Assembly (NCBI GenBank): GCA_013368315.1
Contig: JAACJM010000038.1
Location: forward strand, 434,001-498,000
Direction: 5' to 3'
Length of the DNA: 64,000 bases
Source of the DNA: Tetrapyrgos nigripes
Taxonomy: Eukaryota > Basidiomycota > Agaricomycetes > Agaricales > Campanellaceae
A model generated the notes under the pieces. It was given only the letters and a program-made list of their open reading frames with translations, made no database searches and was not told where the DNA came from. A program made the position numbers and the translations under genes. Below are positions 1 to 11,619 of this stretch, in pieces. Position 1 is the stretch's first letter, and every line of letters starts with the position of its first letter.

Positions 1-608
1 GTCGGAGATAGTGTGACGTACCTCACCGAAACCAGGCGTATCAGCGACGCTGGGCGGGGAGATTTGTCTTCCGTGGCAATTTCCCAAATTTTAGGCATAT
101 ACATAATGCCTAGATGCTTGAATAGGCTTCAAGCTGAATCTATTGATAAGTATCAGGGGGAGCTGCAGTGTTAACGGAGCTTATGCGTTTGGTATAGATT
201 CGAAGTGTAGCCTGTGGCCACAGGACAAACGCGTGTAGTGCACGTCCTATGAATTGTGACATCGAGTCGTTGACTCCAGCGGTTGAGGACCGTGCTCAAA
301 CTTTAGAGCTCAGCGTGAGCCCCTAGAAAAGCGTCTTGGCCTACAGTATCTTATTGGTATCTTATGTCTTTCCGAAGATTCTGTCCAGTCTCATATGAAA
401 TCGTAACCACTGCATAAAAGCCGCCTCCATCGATCCATCGATCAGCAGCTTCTACTTTATATTCCTACCGTCATTGGAACTAGCATGGTCATGAGGCCAA
501 CGTGCAATATAACCAGGTGTTGTCACTCTTGGAAGCGATTCGAAACAGTACCCTCCCCTTAGCTTCTCAAGCTCTCAGCTACATCTAAATCATTGCAGAG
601 ACTGTAGC
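1..608. other. Upstream region of GTPase copy 1 (duplicated sequence)
   Basis: No gene seen. The stretch matches 4690-5283 upstream of the second GTPase copy, with scattered substitutions and small indels, for example the shared ATCAGCGACGCTG and TTTCCCAAATTTTA segments. At 413-420 it reads CATAAAAG where copy 2 has TATAAAAG, so the likely TATA box of copy 1 is degraded. The duplicated unit probably began before base 1. Confidence 0.7.
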
Positions 609-1505
609 ATGCCTTCATCAATGCCGTGAGTAGTCCAGGTCCTTCGTTTCGACCAGTTCTTGATTAATAGACTTTGAATGGACTTCTTCATTCACAGAAC
701 ACCGAGAACTCATAATGTCATTGTCTTCGGACAGACTGGATGTGGCAAAAGCTCTGTCGTCAACATGCTGGAACCCACGACTGATCTCGCCCCCGTTGAC
801 AACACGGCTTTCGGGGTCACTTTCCACGCTCAAAGTTACATGAAGACGGTTGAAGGGATTAGCTTTCGGGTATACGACACTGTCGGCCTGAACGAAGGCT
901 TGGAAGGTCGAGTAGCGGCTATTACCGCAATCGAGCAGCTCTACCAGCTTCTTCGGGAACTCGACGAGGTCAACCTTCTCGCCTACGTCATACAAGCCTC
1001 ACGTATTACGCCTGCCACCGTCAGTAACTATCAACTCTTTTACCAAATCATGTGCGAGAAGGAAGTGCCCATCGTAGCTATCTTCACGCATCTAGAGAAC
1101 GAAGATGTCATGGACAACTGGTGGACGAGCAACCAAGGCGTATTTGACCAGAGGAAGATGAAGTTTAGTGGGACGGCATGCATCACCACGATCAAGGGGA
1201 AGAGAGGATTATTCGAGAAGGAGTACGCTGAATCGAAAGAGAAGTTGAAGAAGCTCATCCTCCATCGTTACAAGCCTAAAGGCTGGGTTCCGGACAAGAA
1301 GGGATGGTTTCAGAGTATCATTTCCAAGGTTGCATTTCGGCACCGAGTTGCACCATCGAAACTGGCAAGTAATGCCGTCGAGGCACTGGTTAGAATTGCA
1401 GGGATGACGGAGCAAGAAGCCAAGGAGAAAGCCGGACAGATCAGGGAAAGTGTGGAGAAGATAATCAATGAGAAGAAGAATGCAATGATGCTGAACAGCA
1501 CTTGA
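609..1505 (+). CDS. Small P-loop GTPase-like protein, copy 1 (C-terminally truncated)
   Basis: Exons 609-625 and 698-1505, intron 626-697 (GTGAGT...CACAG); 274 residues. The first exon encodes only MPSSMP, and the splice puts the G1/Walker A loop GQTGCGKSS at about residues 15-23. G3 is DTVGL in the usual place. The G4 position reads THLENED rather than NKxD, so nucleotide specificity is uncertain. The layout resembles AIG1/Era-like fungal G proteins; the cellular role is unknown. It is highly similar to the copy at 5284-6251, but the C-terminus stops at INEKKNAMMLNST and lacks the acidic tail of copy 2 because the sequence diverges completely near base 1480. It may still be expressed, but the weakened TATA-like site and lost tail suggest decay. 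Confidence 0.75.
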
Positions 1506-2239
1506 CGTTTCTATACAAACAGACTGGCCCCCGTCCGCGAGGGAACTGGCCAGTTGTACCCCTGCATGTACATGGCCTAGGCATGGATAAATGGATGACG
1601 ATAAGTTGAAGCTTTGTTTCAGCGGGGGCCGCCAGAGGTAATGTATAGGTACATCCACTGGTGCAGAATAGTAGCAGATGAACCAAACTCGTTCACCATA
1701 TAGACAGACCAGCGACTCACCTCCTTCCTTTCTGCGGCTATGGCCACTGAGGATGAACAACAAACTCACTAGCTTCTCCGTCTATCCGCTAGACGACATC
1801 AAGAGTCAAGTCGCTGGAAAATTGGCTTTAGGATTTTTAATTTGATGAAGCTTGTCCTTGGTTCTGAAGTGCTTTTATATTGTCCTCTCGCTGGATTATT
1901 CATAGACCAGTCGGATTTTTAAAAAAATCCTCGAGGTCAGAGACAGTCGACAATGCACATTGCACCAGACTTTTTTGACGCCGTGGTGTAGTGAACAGCA
2001 TCAAGTACACCAGAAGAGACGTAGCGGAGGTCCCCGGGAGTGAACGGCCTAATTTTCATCGTGATGTGAAGGAAAATGTGACCTCGTCACATTCAGTCAA
2101 CTTTCTTTCGCACCTCGCTGTCCAAGTGCAAACTGTCTCTGTCGCACACATGAAATTGCAGAAACTATGCCTCAAGTACGTCTTCATTCTGTTTGTTCTC
2201 TCGCTGTCGTACTTAAGTTGGTGGTAGCCAAGCACTTGC
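1506..2239. other. Diverged spacer between the two genes of duplication copy 1
   Basis: No gene recognised. Up to about 2065 it does not resemble the corresponding spacer of copy 2. From about 2067 (GAAGGAAAATGTGACC) homology with 6952 onward resumes and runs into the TM-protein relic. A T/A-rich run lies at 1915-1930. Confidence 0.5.
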
Positions 2240-3850
2240 ATGGACCGCAGCGGGTCTGGCGCATCCGCCAACTCACCATTCTGCTCGGGCCTCAATACGC
2301 CCGTAGATGAAATGCCTCATCCATTTGATCAAATTGGTCGCAAGTTCCTTGAGCTGGAAGCTCAGAACACGCCCAAGTCAACTTCCCTGGCCTCCATCAA
2401 ATCACTCGTGGAGCCTCACCGAGGAAGGGTCTTTGCATGATGCTACCACCAATGCTGATGCGGAAGAGCGGCGCCACAAGGTGCGCCACTTCTTTCCTTC
2501 TGATGTACCTGTCTGAACGTCAGCCCCCTAGCTAAACGTCAATCCTTCTGTATCTGGCGTTTCAATTGCGCTTACTTGTCTTTCAACTCGGACCACGAAG
2601 ACCAGCACCAACCCTCGTCCCGTCACTCTTCGCCTCTACTACCCGAGTCACAACAGCCTACTTCCACGTCCTCAAATAGTGTCTTCACCGAATATGTCTC
2701 AGCTTCCAATCTTCGAGACACCCGCAACGCCTGACAATAATCTTCTCGACGGTAACAAGACCTCGTCTCTTTTGATCCCTCTAGCTATGTCGTCTCGGAG
2801 CGCAATCTGTCATTATCTCACAAACTCCTCGTCTGCGCAATCGCCAGCATTCTTTCAGCTGTGTCCTCGACGAATGCGATTTCCGGGTGCCTCACTGGCT
2901 CACTCTCGACTCAATTATTTGCCAGCGTGAGTAGTCAATCTGGAGGCCCTCTCTCTTTGTCACGCTTATCTCCATCGGTCTCTCAGTCTTTCAGCGCTCA
3001 CCAGCGTGGATCAGTAAGGGATTTGACTTGTTCATCTCCGCGTTACTCTGACCTCATGCCCGTCCCACGATCATAGAGCCTGTATACCCTTCCCAACGTG
3101 CCTATTTCCCTGTCTCCTACAGAAAAGCCTCCTTCCCCTACGATAGTAAGCTCTTTTTCCCCCACTTGCCCGGCCTTTGGTCTAACTATGAATCTTCCTC
3201 AGGACCCAGCCAGCACCATCGTCACCAGCGAAACTGATGTCCACTCCGCCAGTTTTACCGAAGCCAACACCGATGGCTTCAATCAGGAATCGGAAAACGC
3301 TCACTCAATCTTGGCAAACATTCAAGACTTCAAATCTCTGCAGAAAACGTTTTCTCTCCTCCTCAAGATCATCTGTTTCCTCCCCTGGTACATCCTAGTC
3401 AGTGCAACATCCTACTATTCCCTCGCAACCTCGAAGTTGTGGCTTTGTCCCCAACTCTCGGATTCATCTCTCCCTGTTCTCGGGGTATTCATCATTTCGC
3501 CTATTGAGCTGAGTGTGCCATTGCGCATATCATGACTTTTCTCGCCTTATTAGTTGGTATTACACCGTGGAGTCCTTCAGTCGGCATCGTAGTCACTTCT
3601 ATGGTATTCGGCCCGACGGTGTTGGCACGGCAAGATTTTAGGTTTGATGGAAACGTTGCGTTTGGAGCTCGATTTATTTGGTGGTGAAGATGTATATGAT
3701 ACTGAGGAGTGTCATTTTTAGTGTGGATGGGTTTGGAGTTGGAATGGATACGGGGAAGAGTTTGTCGAAAGCATTGGATGGTTTGAAGACGAAGGCTGGT
3801 GAGGTGATGCGAATGTCAAGGATAGTGATGACGAGCTGTTAGGAGGGAGA
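2240..3850 (+). pseudogene. Broken copy of the two-TM membrane protein gene
   Basis: Homologous throughout to the intact gene at 7145-8807. It opens with the same MDRSGSGASA start, but copy 1 has lost about 10 bases after the KSL codons, shifting frame and ending the frame at 2440. A second 10-base loss is seen near 2568, where copy 2 reads ATTGCGGAAGCCCTGTCTTAC and copy 1 ATTGCGCTTAC. Further losses follow near 3410-3540 and 3660-3700. Homology ends near 3845. No single spliced frame can restore the protein, so this is a pseudogene. Confidence 0.8.
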
Positions 3851-3904
3851 GGGTATTACCCGGGCTGGGACCGAGTATGTAATAATTGAGTAATTCCTCT
3901 TGCT

Positions 3905-4290
3905 GTGACGCGATCCCACCAAGAATCCGTGTTAGATTCATTCTCGAGCCCAGTTATCATGACAACCCATGCCAATTTCCCATTAAACGAGGACCTGAGC
4001 TTCTTAAGGAGTCAAGACCTGATTTGTGCTTTCCTTGGGCCGCCCTCTGACGCAGAAGAGAATTAGACCGAGATTGACTACCCGCCTCTGAAGTATTGTT
4101 GTCGTGAGTGAGACAGAAGCGGGGATACTAGGTATGTCGTGTATCGTATACTCAACGCCATCGGTGATAGCTGTGCTCTTGCCTTCGGTTGAGGATGACT
4201 CGACTCCGGTTATCATGCGAAAGAGGGAAGACTTTCCAACACCTGGTTCCCCGAGATTGGCGACATCAGGTCGCGGAGAGCCCTACGGGT
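3905..4290 (-). pseudogene. Inverted relic of a third GTPase copy
   Basis: Read on the minus strand, this encodes a diverged G domain: Walker A GEPGVGKSS near 4250, then HDIPSIP where the active copies have YDTVGL. After a stop at about 4004-4006, a +1 frame continues with LLKKLRSS and ITGLENESNTDSWW, matching the THLENED...WW segment of the two direct copies. So there is one frameshift in the middle, and the gene is cut off near 3905, next to the end of duplication copy 1. A CAG/TAG acceptor just upstream of the Walker A exon suggests the first exon lay near 4300-4430. G3 has lost its DxxG glycine. Confidence 0.65.
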
Positions 4291-5082
4291 CCCAAGATTA
4301 GATATGCCGAAATAGGGAACAGGCACGGTACGGGCAAGGAACGAGGATGCATACGGAGGTTGGGCGCATAGGAGAGGTTCTAGCGATTGGCATTTGATTA
4401 TGGTGCAGCTGCAGGATGATGTCTTTTCCATCACCTCTTGGTAGTCGGTGACCCTGCGAGATAGCCAAACACTGACTGAAGACTTTAGGTGACCACTGAC
4501 CTAGATGATCACTTGCCCCTCGGGAAACGTGTTTTTCATACCGGCTTCTATAGCGGAACGAGTCTTCCATGCTTCAAGTTCAGGGGAGATCAGTGTCAGC
4601 AAAAAGTTCAAATTTCTCCTGCATACTTACGGCGCCGAAGAGGGCGTGAACCAACCTTCAGAGGTCTGTAGTATTGAGCACGAGTCAGAGGCGGTGTGGC
4701 GCATCTCTCCGAAAGGAGGCATATCAGCGACGCTGTGAGAGATTTGCCTTCCGCGGTAATTTCCCAAATTTTAAGGCATATACACAATGCCTATTAGGTG
4801 CTTGAGTAGGCATCTAGCACTTAATCTATTGATAAGTATCAGCGATGAGCGCTGAGCTGCAGTGTTCACGGAGCTTATGCGTTTGGTATAGATTCGAAGT
4901 ATAGCCTATGGCCACAAGGGAAACGCGTGTAGTGTACGTCCTATGAGTTGTGAGTCGCGTCGAGGACAGTGCTCAAACTTTAGAGCTCAGCGTGAGCTCC
5001 TTGAAGAGCACCTTGGCTTACTATGTACAGTATCTTATGTCTTTCTGAAAACTCCGTCCAGTCTTGTAGAAATTGTGACCAC

Positions 5083-5090
5083 TATAAAAG
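5083..5090 (+). promoter_or_regulatory. TATA-like box of GTPase copy 2
   Basis: TATAAAAG lies 194 bases before the GTPase ATG at 5284. The aligned position in copy 1 reads CATAAAAG. Confidence 0.5.
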
Positions 5091-5283
5091 CCCGGCTGTC
5101 TCCGTTGATCCATCAATCAGCAGCTTCTACTCTGTCGTTGGAACTTGAGGCCAACAGCAGTGGTTTCAAACTTGGTACAATATACTTAACCAGACGTTAT
5201 CACTCTTGGAAGCGATTCGAAACACTGGCAACACCCTCCGCTTAGCTTCTCTCAGCTACATCTGAATCATTGCAGACTCTAGC

Positions 5284-6251
5284 ATGCCTTCATCAGTGCC
5301 GTGAGTAGTCCTTCGTTTCTACCAGGTTCCTGATCAATAAACTTCTTCATTCACAGACCACCGAAGACTCCTAATGTCATTGTCTTTGGACAGACTGGAT
5401 GTGGCAAAAGCTCTGTCGTCAATATGCTGGAACCCACTCTTGATCTCGCCCTCGTTGATAATACGGCTCACGGGGTCACTTTCCACGCTCAAAGTTACAT
5501 GAAGACGGTTGAAGGGACGAGCTTTCGGGTATATGACACGGTTGGCCTGAACGAAGGCTTGGAAGGTCGAGTAGCGGCTATTAACGCGATCGAGCAGCTC
5601 TACCAGCTTCTTCGGGAACTCGACGAGGTCAACCTTCTCGCCTACGTCATGCAAGCCTCACGTATTACGCCTGCTACCGTCAGTAACTACCAACTCTTTT
5701 ACCAAATCATGTGCGAGAAGGAAGTGCCCATCGTAGCTATCTTCACGCATCTAGAAAACGAAGATGTCATGGACGACTGGTGGACGAGCAACCAAGGCGC
5801 ATTTGACAAGAAGAAGATGAAGTTTGATAGGACGGCATGCATCACCACGATCAAGGGGAAGAGAGGAGTGTTCGAGAAGGAGTACGCTGAATCGAAAGAG
5901 AAGTTGAATAAGCTCATCCTCCATCATCACAAGCCTAAAGGCTGGGTTCCGGACAAGAAGGGATGGTTTCAGAGTATCATTTCCAAGGTTGCATTTCGGC
6001 ACCGAGTTGCGCCATCGAAACTGGCAAGTAATATCATCGATGCACTGGTTAAATTTGCAGGGATGACAGAGCGAGAAGCCAAGGAGAAAGCCGGACAGAT
6101 CAGAGATCGTGTGGACAAGATAATCAATGACAAGAACAATGGAATTGCAGAACTTGAAGAAGTCGAGAAGAATGGGGAGGAAGATGAGGAGGCAGAGGAT
6201 GATAACTCTAGTATAAATTCGGCAGATTACTGTAGTATTGAGAGCGAGTAA
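5284..6251 (+). CDS. Small P-loop GTPase-like protein, copy 2
   Basis: Exons 5284-5300 and 5357-6251, intron 5301-5356; 303 residues. The start is fixed by the tiny first exon MPSSVP, shared with copy 1, whose splice restores the strand leading into G1 (GQTGCGKSS, about residues 14-22). G3 is DTVGL. The G4 site reads THLENED instead of NKxD, the same as copy 1. The C-terminal third is basic and amphipathic (KPKGW, then IIDALVKFAG), ending in an acidic Glu/Asp/Ser tail absent from copy 1. By family it is a GTP-binding switch protein of the AIG1/Era-like type; partner and pathway cannot be read from sequence. A TATA-like box lies upstream and a two-TM protein gene lies 0.9 kb downstream on the same strand, a pair conserved in both duplication copies. 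Confidence 0.8.
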
Positions 6252-7144
6252 CGCGTCACGGAGCCCCTCGAGCATGGTCAATTCTGGATCTCATAATACA
6301 TTCACTGGACCCCCGTGCTGATTTGAGAAATTGAGAATGATTCCGTAGAGTTCGCAGTGAAAGATAGAGAATGTAATTTGAGAGCAGGGTAATTTAAAGG
6401 CATATGATGTGTTATTATGAAGAGCAGCGAAGGTTAGAGAACGCGGCTGGTATGGTGCAGGGGCTACTTGTGTCATGGAGCCGTCAGCAGCAGCAGAGAT
6501 AGATGAAGGAATCACACCCAGTAGTAACCAATATTCCGTGGCCAGAAGTTAGTTGGGAAACATCAAATCTCTGGTGCTCGGAAACGGATTCGAAAACTTT
6601 AAATTTCCGAAGCCTTCGGCAAGCGATCCGATTGGCTCGGATCCGCTTCCGATAGATTTCTGAAGCACGAAAACCTTCGTTTCCAAACGAGTTTCCTGGT
6701 CGCTCGAAAGCTCGACCTTTCCTAACTAACTTTTGACGAGTGAATATTGGTTACTGCTGGGTGTGAATGTTGGAGTGTGTGGGGGAGTAAGGTGAGTAAC
6801 GGAGGTCAAGTGTCGTTCAGCAATAGAGAATGCGAGTTCAATATCATGATGGATGAGATGCTAGAAGGATAGTTTCTCCAGGAACGCGACCATAGATTGA
6901 TATGCAGCCACAAATGCGGCCGAGGAGGGAAAGATGTAACGGAACAGAACAATGAAGGAAAATGTGACCGCGTCACACTCAGTCAACTTTCTTTCGCACC
7001 TCCACTGTCCTCGCTGTCCACTCTGTCCTCGAGCACTCAGTCTCTGTCGCATACATGAAATGGCAGAAACTATGCCTCAAGTACGTCTTCACTCTGTCTG
7101 TTCTCTCGCCGTCGTACTCAAGGTGCTGGTAGGCAAGTACTTGT
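6252..7144. other. Spacer between GTPase and TM gene of copy 2, with MITE
   Basis: No gene. It holds the foldback element at 6512-6766. From 6952 on it matches copy 1 (2067 onward). Confidence 0.6.
6512..6766. mobile_element. Foldback MITE-like element
   Basis: Terminal inverted repeats are TCACACCCAGTAGTAACCAA at the left and its complement (one mismatch, CAGCAGT) at the right, extending to about 25 bp each. The interior is also largely self-complementary: GCGATCCGA and TCGGATCCGC face each other at the centre and AAGTTAGTT faces AACTAACTT. Length is 255 bp with no ORF. No clear target duplication is visible. It is absent from the matching spacer of duplication copy 1, which has however diverged. 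Confidence 0.7.
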
Positions 7145-8807
7145 ATGGACCGCAGCGGGTCTGGCGCATCCGCTGACTCGCCATTCTGCTCGGGCCTCAA
7201 TACGCCCGTAGATGAAATGCCTCATCCATTTGATCAAATTGGTCGCAAGCTCCTTGAGCTGGAAGCTCAGAATACGCCCAAGTCAACTTCCTTGGCCTCC
7301 ATCAAATCACTTGCTACAAATGGAGCCTCGCTTACTGAAGAAGGGTCTTTGCATGATGCTGATACCAATGCTGACGCAGAAGAGCCACGCTACAAGGTGC
7401 GCTACTTCTTTCCTTCTGATATACCTGTCTGAACGTCAGCCCCTCTAGTTAAATGCCAATCCTTCTGTATCTGGCACTTCAATTGCGGAAGCCCTGTCTT
7501 ACTTGTCTTTCAACTCGGACTACGAAGACCAGCACCAACCCTCGTCTCGCCATTCTTCGCCACTCCTACCCGACTCGCAACTGCCTACTTCCACGTCTTC
7601 AAACAGTGTCTTCACTGAATATGTCTCAGCTTCCAACCTTCAAGACATACCCGCAACGCCTGACAATAATCTTCTCGACGGTAACAAGACCTTGTCTCTC
7701 TTGATCCCTCCAGCTATGTCGTCTCGAAGCGCAATCTGTCATTATCTCACGAACTCTTCGTCTGCACAATCGCCTGCCCTAACAACCGCCAGCGTTCTTT
7801 CAACTATTTCCTCGACAAATGCTGTTTCTGGATGCCTTACTGGCTCATTCTCGACCCAATCATTTGCCAGCGAGAGTAGTCAATCTGGAGGCCCTCTCTC
7901 CTCGTTAGGCTCATCTCCATCGGTCTTTCAGTCTTTCAGCGCTCACCGGCGTGGAGCGGTAAGAGATTTGATTTGTTCATTTTCGCGTTACCCTGACTCA
8001 TGCCCGTCATAGAGCCTGTATACCCTTCCCAACGTGCCTATCTCCCTTTCTCCTATGGAAAAGTCTTTCCCTATGATAGTAAGCTCTTTTTCGCCCACTT
8101 GCCCGGCCTTTGGTCTAACTATGAATATTCCTCAGGACCTAGCCAGTACCACCACCACCAGCGAAATCGATGTCCACCCCGTCAGCTTTACCGAAGCCAA
8201 CACCGATAACTTCATTCAGGAACTGGAAAACGCCCACTCAATCTTTGCAAACATTCAAGACTTCAAATCTCTAGAGAAAACGTTTTCTTTCCTCCTCAAG
8301 ATCATTTCTTTCCTTCCCTGGTGCATCCTAGTTGGTTCAACGATCTTCCTCTCTCCTCGCAACCTCGAAGTCGTGGCTTTCTCTCCAACTCCCGGATTCA
8401 TCTCTCCCTCTCCTCGAGGCCTCCATCGTTTCGCCTATTGGGCTGACTGTGCTATTGCACATATCGTGACTTTCCTAGCCTTTTTAGTGACTATCAGCGC
8501 CTGGAGTCTTCCGGTGGGTATCGTCGTCGCCTCTATGGTATTCGGTCAGACGGTCCTGGCCTGGCAAGATTTTAGGTTTGATGGGAACGTTGCGCTTGGA
8601 GCAGATGATAGACAGTCGATTTATTTGGCGGTGAGAATGTATATGGCATCTGATGACGATGAGGGGTATCATTTTAATGGAGATGGGTTTGGAGTTGGTA
8701 AGAGTTTGTCGAGGGCATTGGATAGTTTGAAGACGAGGGCTGGTGAGGGAGGTAACGCGAATGCGAACGATAGCGATGATGAGCTGTCGGTGGATGAGGG
8801 GAAGTGA
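7145..8807 (+). CDS. Ser-rich two-TM membrane protein of unknown function
   Basis: Exons 7145-7396, 7449-7958, 8013-8078 and 8136-8807 give 499 residues. The first join restores YK|LNANPSVSG, and the second and third introns (54 and 57 nt, the last with a CTAAC branch site) have in-frame length. The N-terminal two thirds is polar and rich in Ser, Thr and Pro, probably disordered. A first hydrophobic segment (FSFLLKIISFLPWCILVG) and a longer hydrophobic hairpin (AIAHIVTFLAFLVTISAWS, then VGIVVASMVFGQTVLAW) lie near residues 325-430. The tail is acidic. I recognise no named domain. The gene follows the GTPase in both duplication copies, so a functional link is possible but unproven. A broken homologue is at 2240-3850. 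Confidence 0.7.
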
Positions 8808-8988
8808 GTCGTTTACATACGCAATTTTTCTAGGTTCTTTTCTTCACTTCATCGTTTTGTTGATTACGTCCATGTATGCCTTTGGCAGCGTACAAATTGA
8901 AGTCGCTCCCTCAATTCAGTGTGGTGTTAAATACGACCACTCTATTTGTATATTCGGACAGCGATATATACATATGCAGAAGATGAAG

Positions 8989-10354
8989 CTATGAAGAGTG
9001 AGTCTGCGGTGCCCGAATAGAGTGATATCTTGGTGGAAGTTCCTCCACCTGAGGGGTAATATTAATCGGAGGCAGACCACTATCCTCATGGACTACTTGC
9101 ACCCTATTCGAAACCCGCTGAAACACCTCTACTACTTGTTGTTTATTCAGCATCCCGGAAGGATCAGGCAAGGGCCTTTCGTTGCCGTGATGACTCGGAG
9201 ACGTCGTCGACGCTGAAGCAAAATTGGGACTCGGAATGCCACTGGGAGTGGCAGGTCCGAGCTCGACCGGCAAGACCTGGCTGGAAGCTAGCGTCGCGCC
9301 TGGGGGTGAGCCAAGTTGAGTTTTGTCAGGTTGGGGTGCAGATTCGGATGGCAGTGGTTTTACTCATTGACAGCTCCGAGTTCTGATGTTGAAACCTGGG
9401 ACCCGGATCCCCAACTGGATCCGGCTTCAGCACCTTTGGAAACTTTGGAAGCTTTGGAATAGGTCGAGGACGAGTCCAATGGGAAAGAACGAGGACGAAT
9501 GGCTCGGTCTTCGGCCAGGATCCCGTTCCGGCTGGAAGAGCGTCGCCGGTTGCGCAAGAGTAAAAGCGCAAAGACGACGACAAGTAAGCCGATTATTGTT
9601 CCTACGACTGATCCAGCAATGGTACCAGCTGAGCTTTTAGGTGCGCTATCCGGGTCAAAGCTAAGAGAAAAGCGCTGTATCAGGACAAAAACTTGAGATG
9701 TTGAAAAGCACTGTTTTTCTTACGTGGTTTACACCGCACGATCAAATATCACCAAGGACGATTCTGTACCAGTCGTCTCAGTGAGCATGGTATGATCGTC
9801 GGGACTGAGGCCATCAACACTAAACACCAAAACACCAAAGAGAGTTTGATTACTAGTAGTCTCCTCCGTCGGATGATGGTAACTCCCAATAATGTTCCCG
9901 TCCAGCCTGCAATCACAGTGCACGTCACTAACGACTCACGAGACTGGTGTTAAGAGGCACATTGGTGACGATGAAGTACAAGTATAGAGCAGAACCTGCC
10001 AGAAGATGAGTCGACCTTAGTAACTTATGATTACCGTACCACGCAGTAGAAAAGACGTACCTTCAAAATTAAACCCAATGCTCATATTCGCGAAATTCGG
10101 AAAATACGTCGTCTGAGTCCATGTCTTGTCAAAGGCTTCATCTACGCTAGGTCGAATTGCGCAGGCTTGAGGGGTGCACTGATTTTGATTCTTCCAGAAA
10201 GTATCGTTAGGATCTTCGTTGGGATGTGCTGGTGTGTAATCAATGAGAAGACCAGTGGTAGGGTCTCCGAAACGTCGTCTATTGTGACATTTGTCGCAGC
10301 ATCCACAACGGTGTAGATCGATAGAGTGAAGAGTAACAACCTGGGAAGTCGCAT
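8989..10354 (-). pseudogene. Decayed single-pass membrane protein gene (agaric extracellular-domain family)
   Basis: Starting at 10354 there is a signal peptide (MRLPRLLLFTLSIYTVVDA) followed by ATNVTIDD, the usual opening of a common agaricomycete surface protein family. The later FGDPTTG and FNFEG|SALYLYF segments, the strand LDGNIIGSY, a TM helix (SSAGTIAGSVVGTIIG, then VVVFALLLL) with basic stop, and a Pro-rich tail ending in ELPPRYHSI are all present in order. The reading frame is broken: one base is missing after ATNVTIDD, one extra base lies before SDVHCDC, TAA replaces the Tyr codon of the VYTT motif, and a further frame change or poor splice lies near 9360. Function of the intact family is unknown. 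Confidence 0.7.
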
Positions 10355-11619
10355 TGAGAGTTTGCAGCCAGCAGAGGATGCACAGGAGACGATGATGGAG
10401 TAAAAGAGCAAGAGACGCCGTTTGAGGAACTGACGAAGCCGCTAACGTCCCTGGTGCACGTATTCATTTTGAGTAGCGGCAGACGCTCAGATTTCTGGAT
10501 CCGTGTTAGCGCTAAAGGTCTAGTAGAAGAATTCGAGGGATTCGGTGATTGATGCTATCCATCTGTTCCATGATTCCATCATCGGTTTTCAAGTGGAAGC
10601 AACATGCAAGAATGCAGAAAAGCAGTGTTTTGATGTTAAGGAGCAAAGTGCTAAGAGCTGGCCGTCTTCCCAGAGACGTGGTTTATGGTGTTCAAAACGT
10701 ACAAAAAATCAAGGACCCGTCGAAGATATAAGTACGTAGTACCCGTCAAAGTTATACCTGATTGATTAACGCTGGTGATTTTATCTGCGTTATCAGCAAC
10801 CTCAGGCTCTTGTGCCTTGCATGTCCTGCTGCGTTCTCAACATGATTTCACGACAGACGCAGAGCTACGAAGGTAATCCGCCTCGCCGATAGAGAATTGT
10901 ACAAAGCTCGTACATAGTGTAGTAGATAGATTGACTGGGCTGCCCGGCTTGTCAGCTTGTGTGCAAGCTGAATGAATTGATTTGGGCGTCAATTTCCATC
11001 GTGATCGCTTGTGGCTTGACAGTAAACGGCAACTTGCCTGCCTTTAATCAGATCAAGCCAGGCAATATAAACTTGATGGCTGTCCTTGTTTTAATAAACA
11101 TATTTTCCTGCAAATACTTGGCTTCTGTGTGTGTAACGTGGTGGTAGAGTCTCAGAACCTTTGTTTATAATGAGCTAAATATCTCGAAGGCCCAAACTCT
11201 CTCTTGGTGAATTCATAGCCTCCTAAATCAGCGAGAACGTGGGGAACAGGAATACTATTACATATCTACTAGGGACTCAACGATATAAGTATCTTGAACG
11301 GGAGTCAAACGGGGACGTACACATGTACTAGGCTTTCACATGCGTACAAAACGCATTTAGGTCCTAAGGTAGGGCTGAAAGACCTAAATGTGATTTGAAC
11401 AACATAGTGATCTGGTCCAGAGTCTGCGGCGCTCGTGTGATGATTCGGAATCTGAAATGTACTGAATCTCCGATAGGCGTGTCTATTTTTATTATCTGTG
11501 GACACTGCATTCGTCACCACGGACTCGATGCTGCGGCTGCTGCCTATCCTTCCTTAAAGCTTCAGCACCCTACTGACCTTATACTCAGTGACCCGTTACC
11601 TCTGCTGCTAAGCTTCTAC
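10355..11619. other. Intergenic region, nothing recognised
   Basis: No coding, RNA or repeat feature is supported. Only short chance frames are present. Confidence 0.5.
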
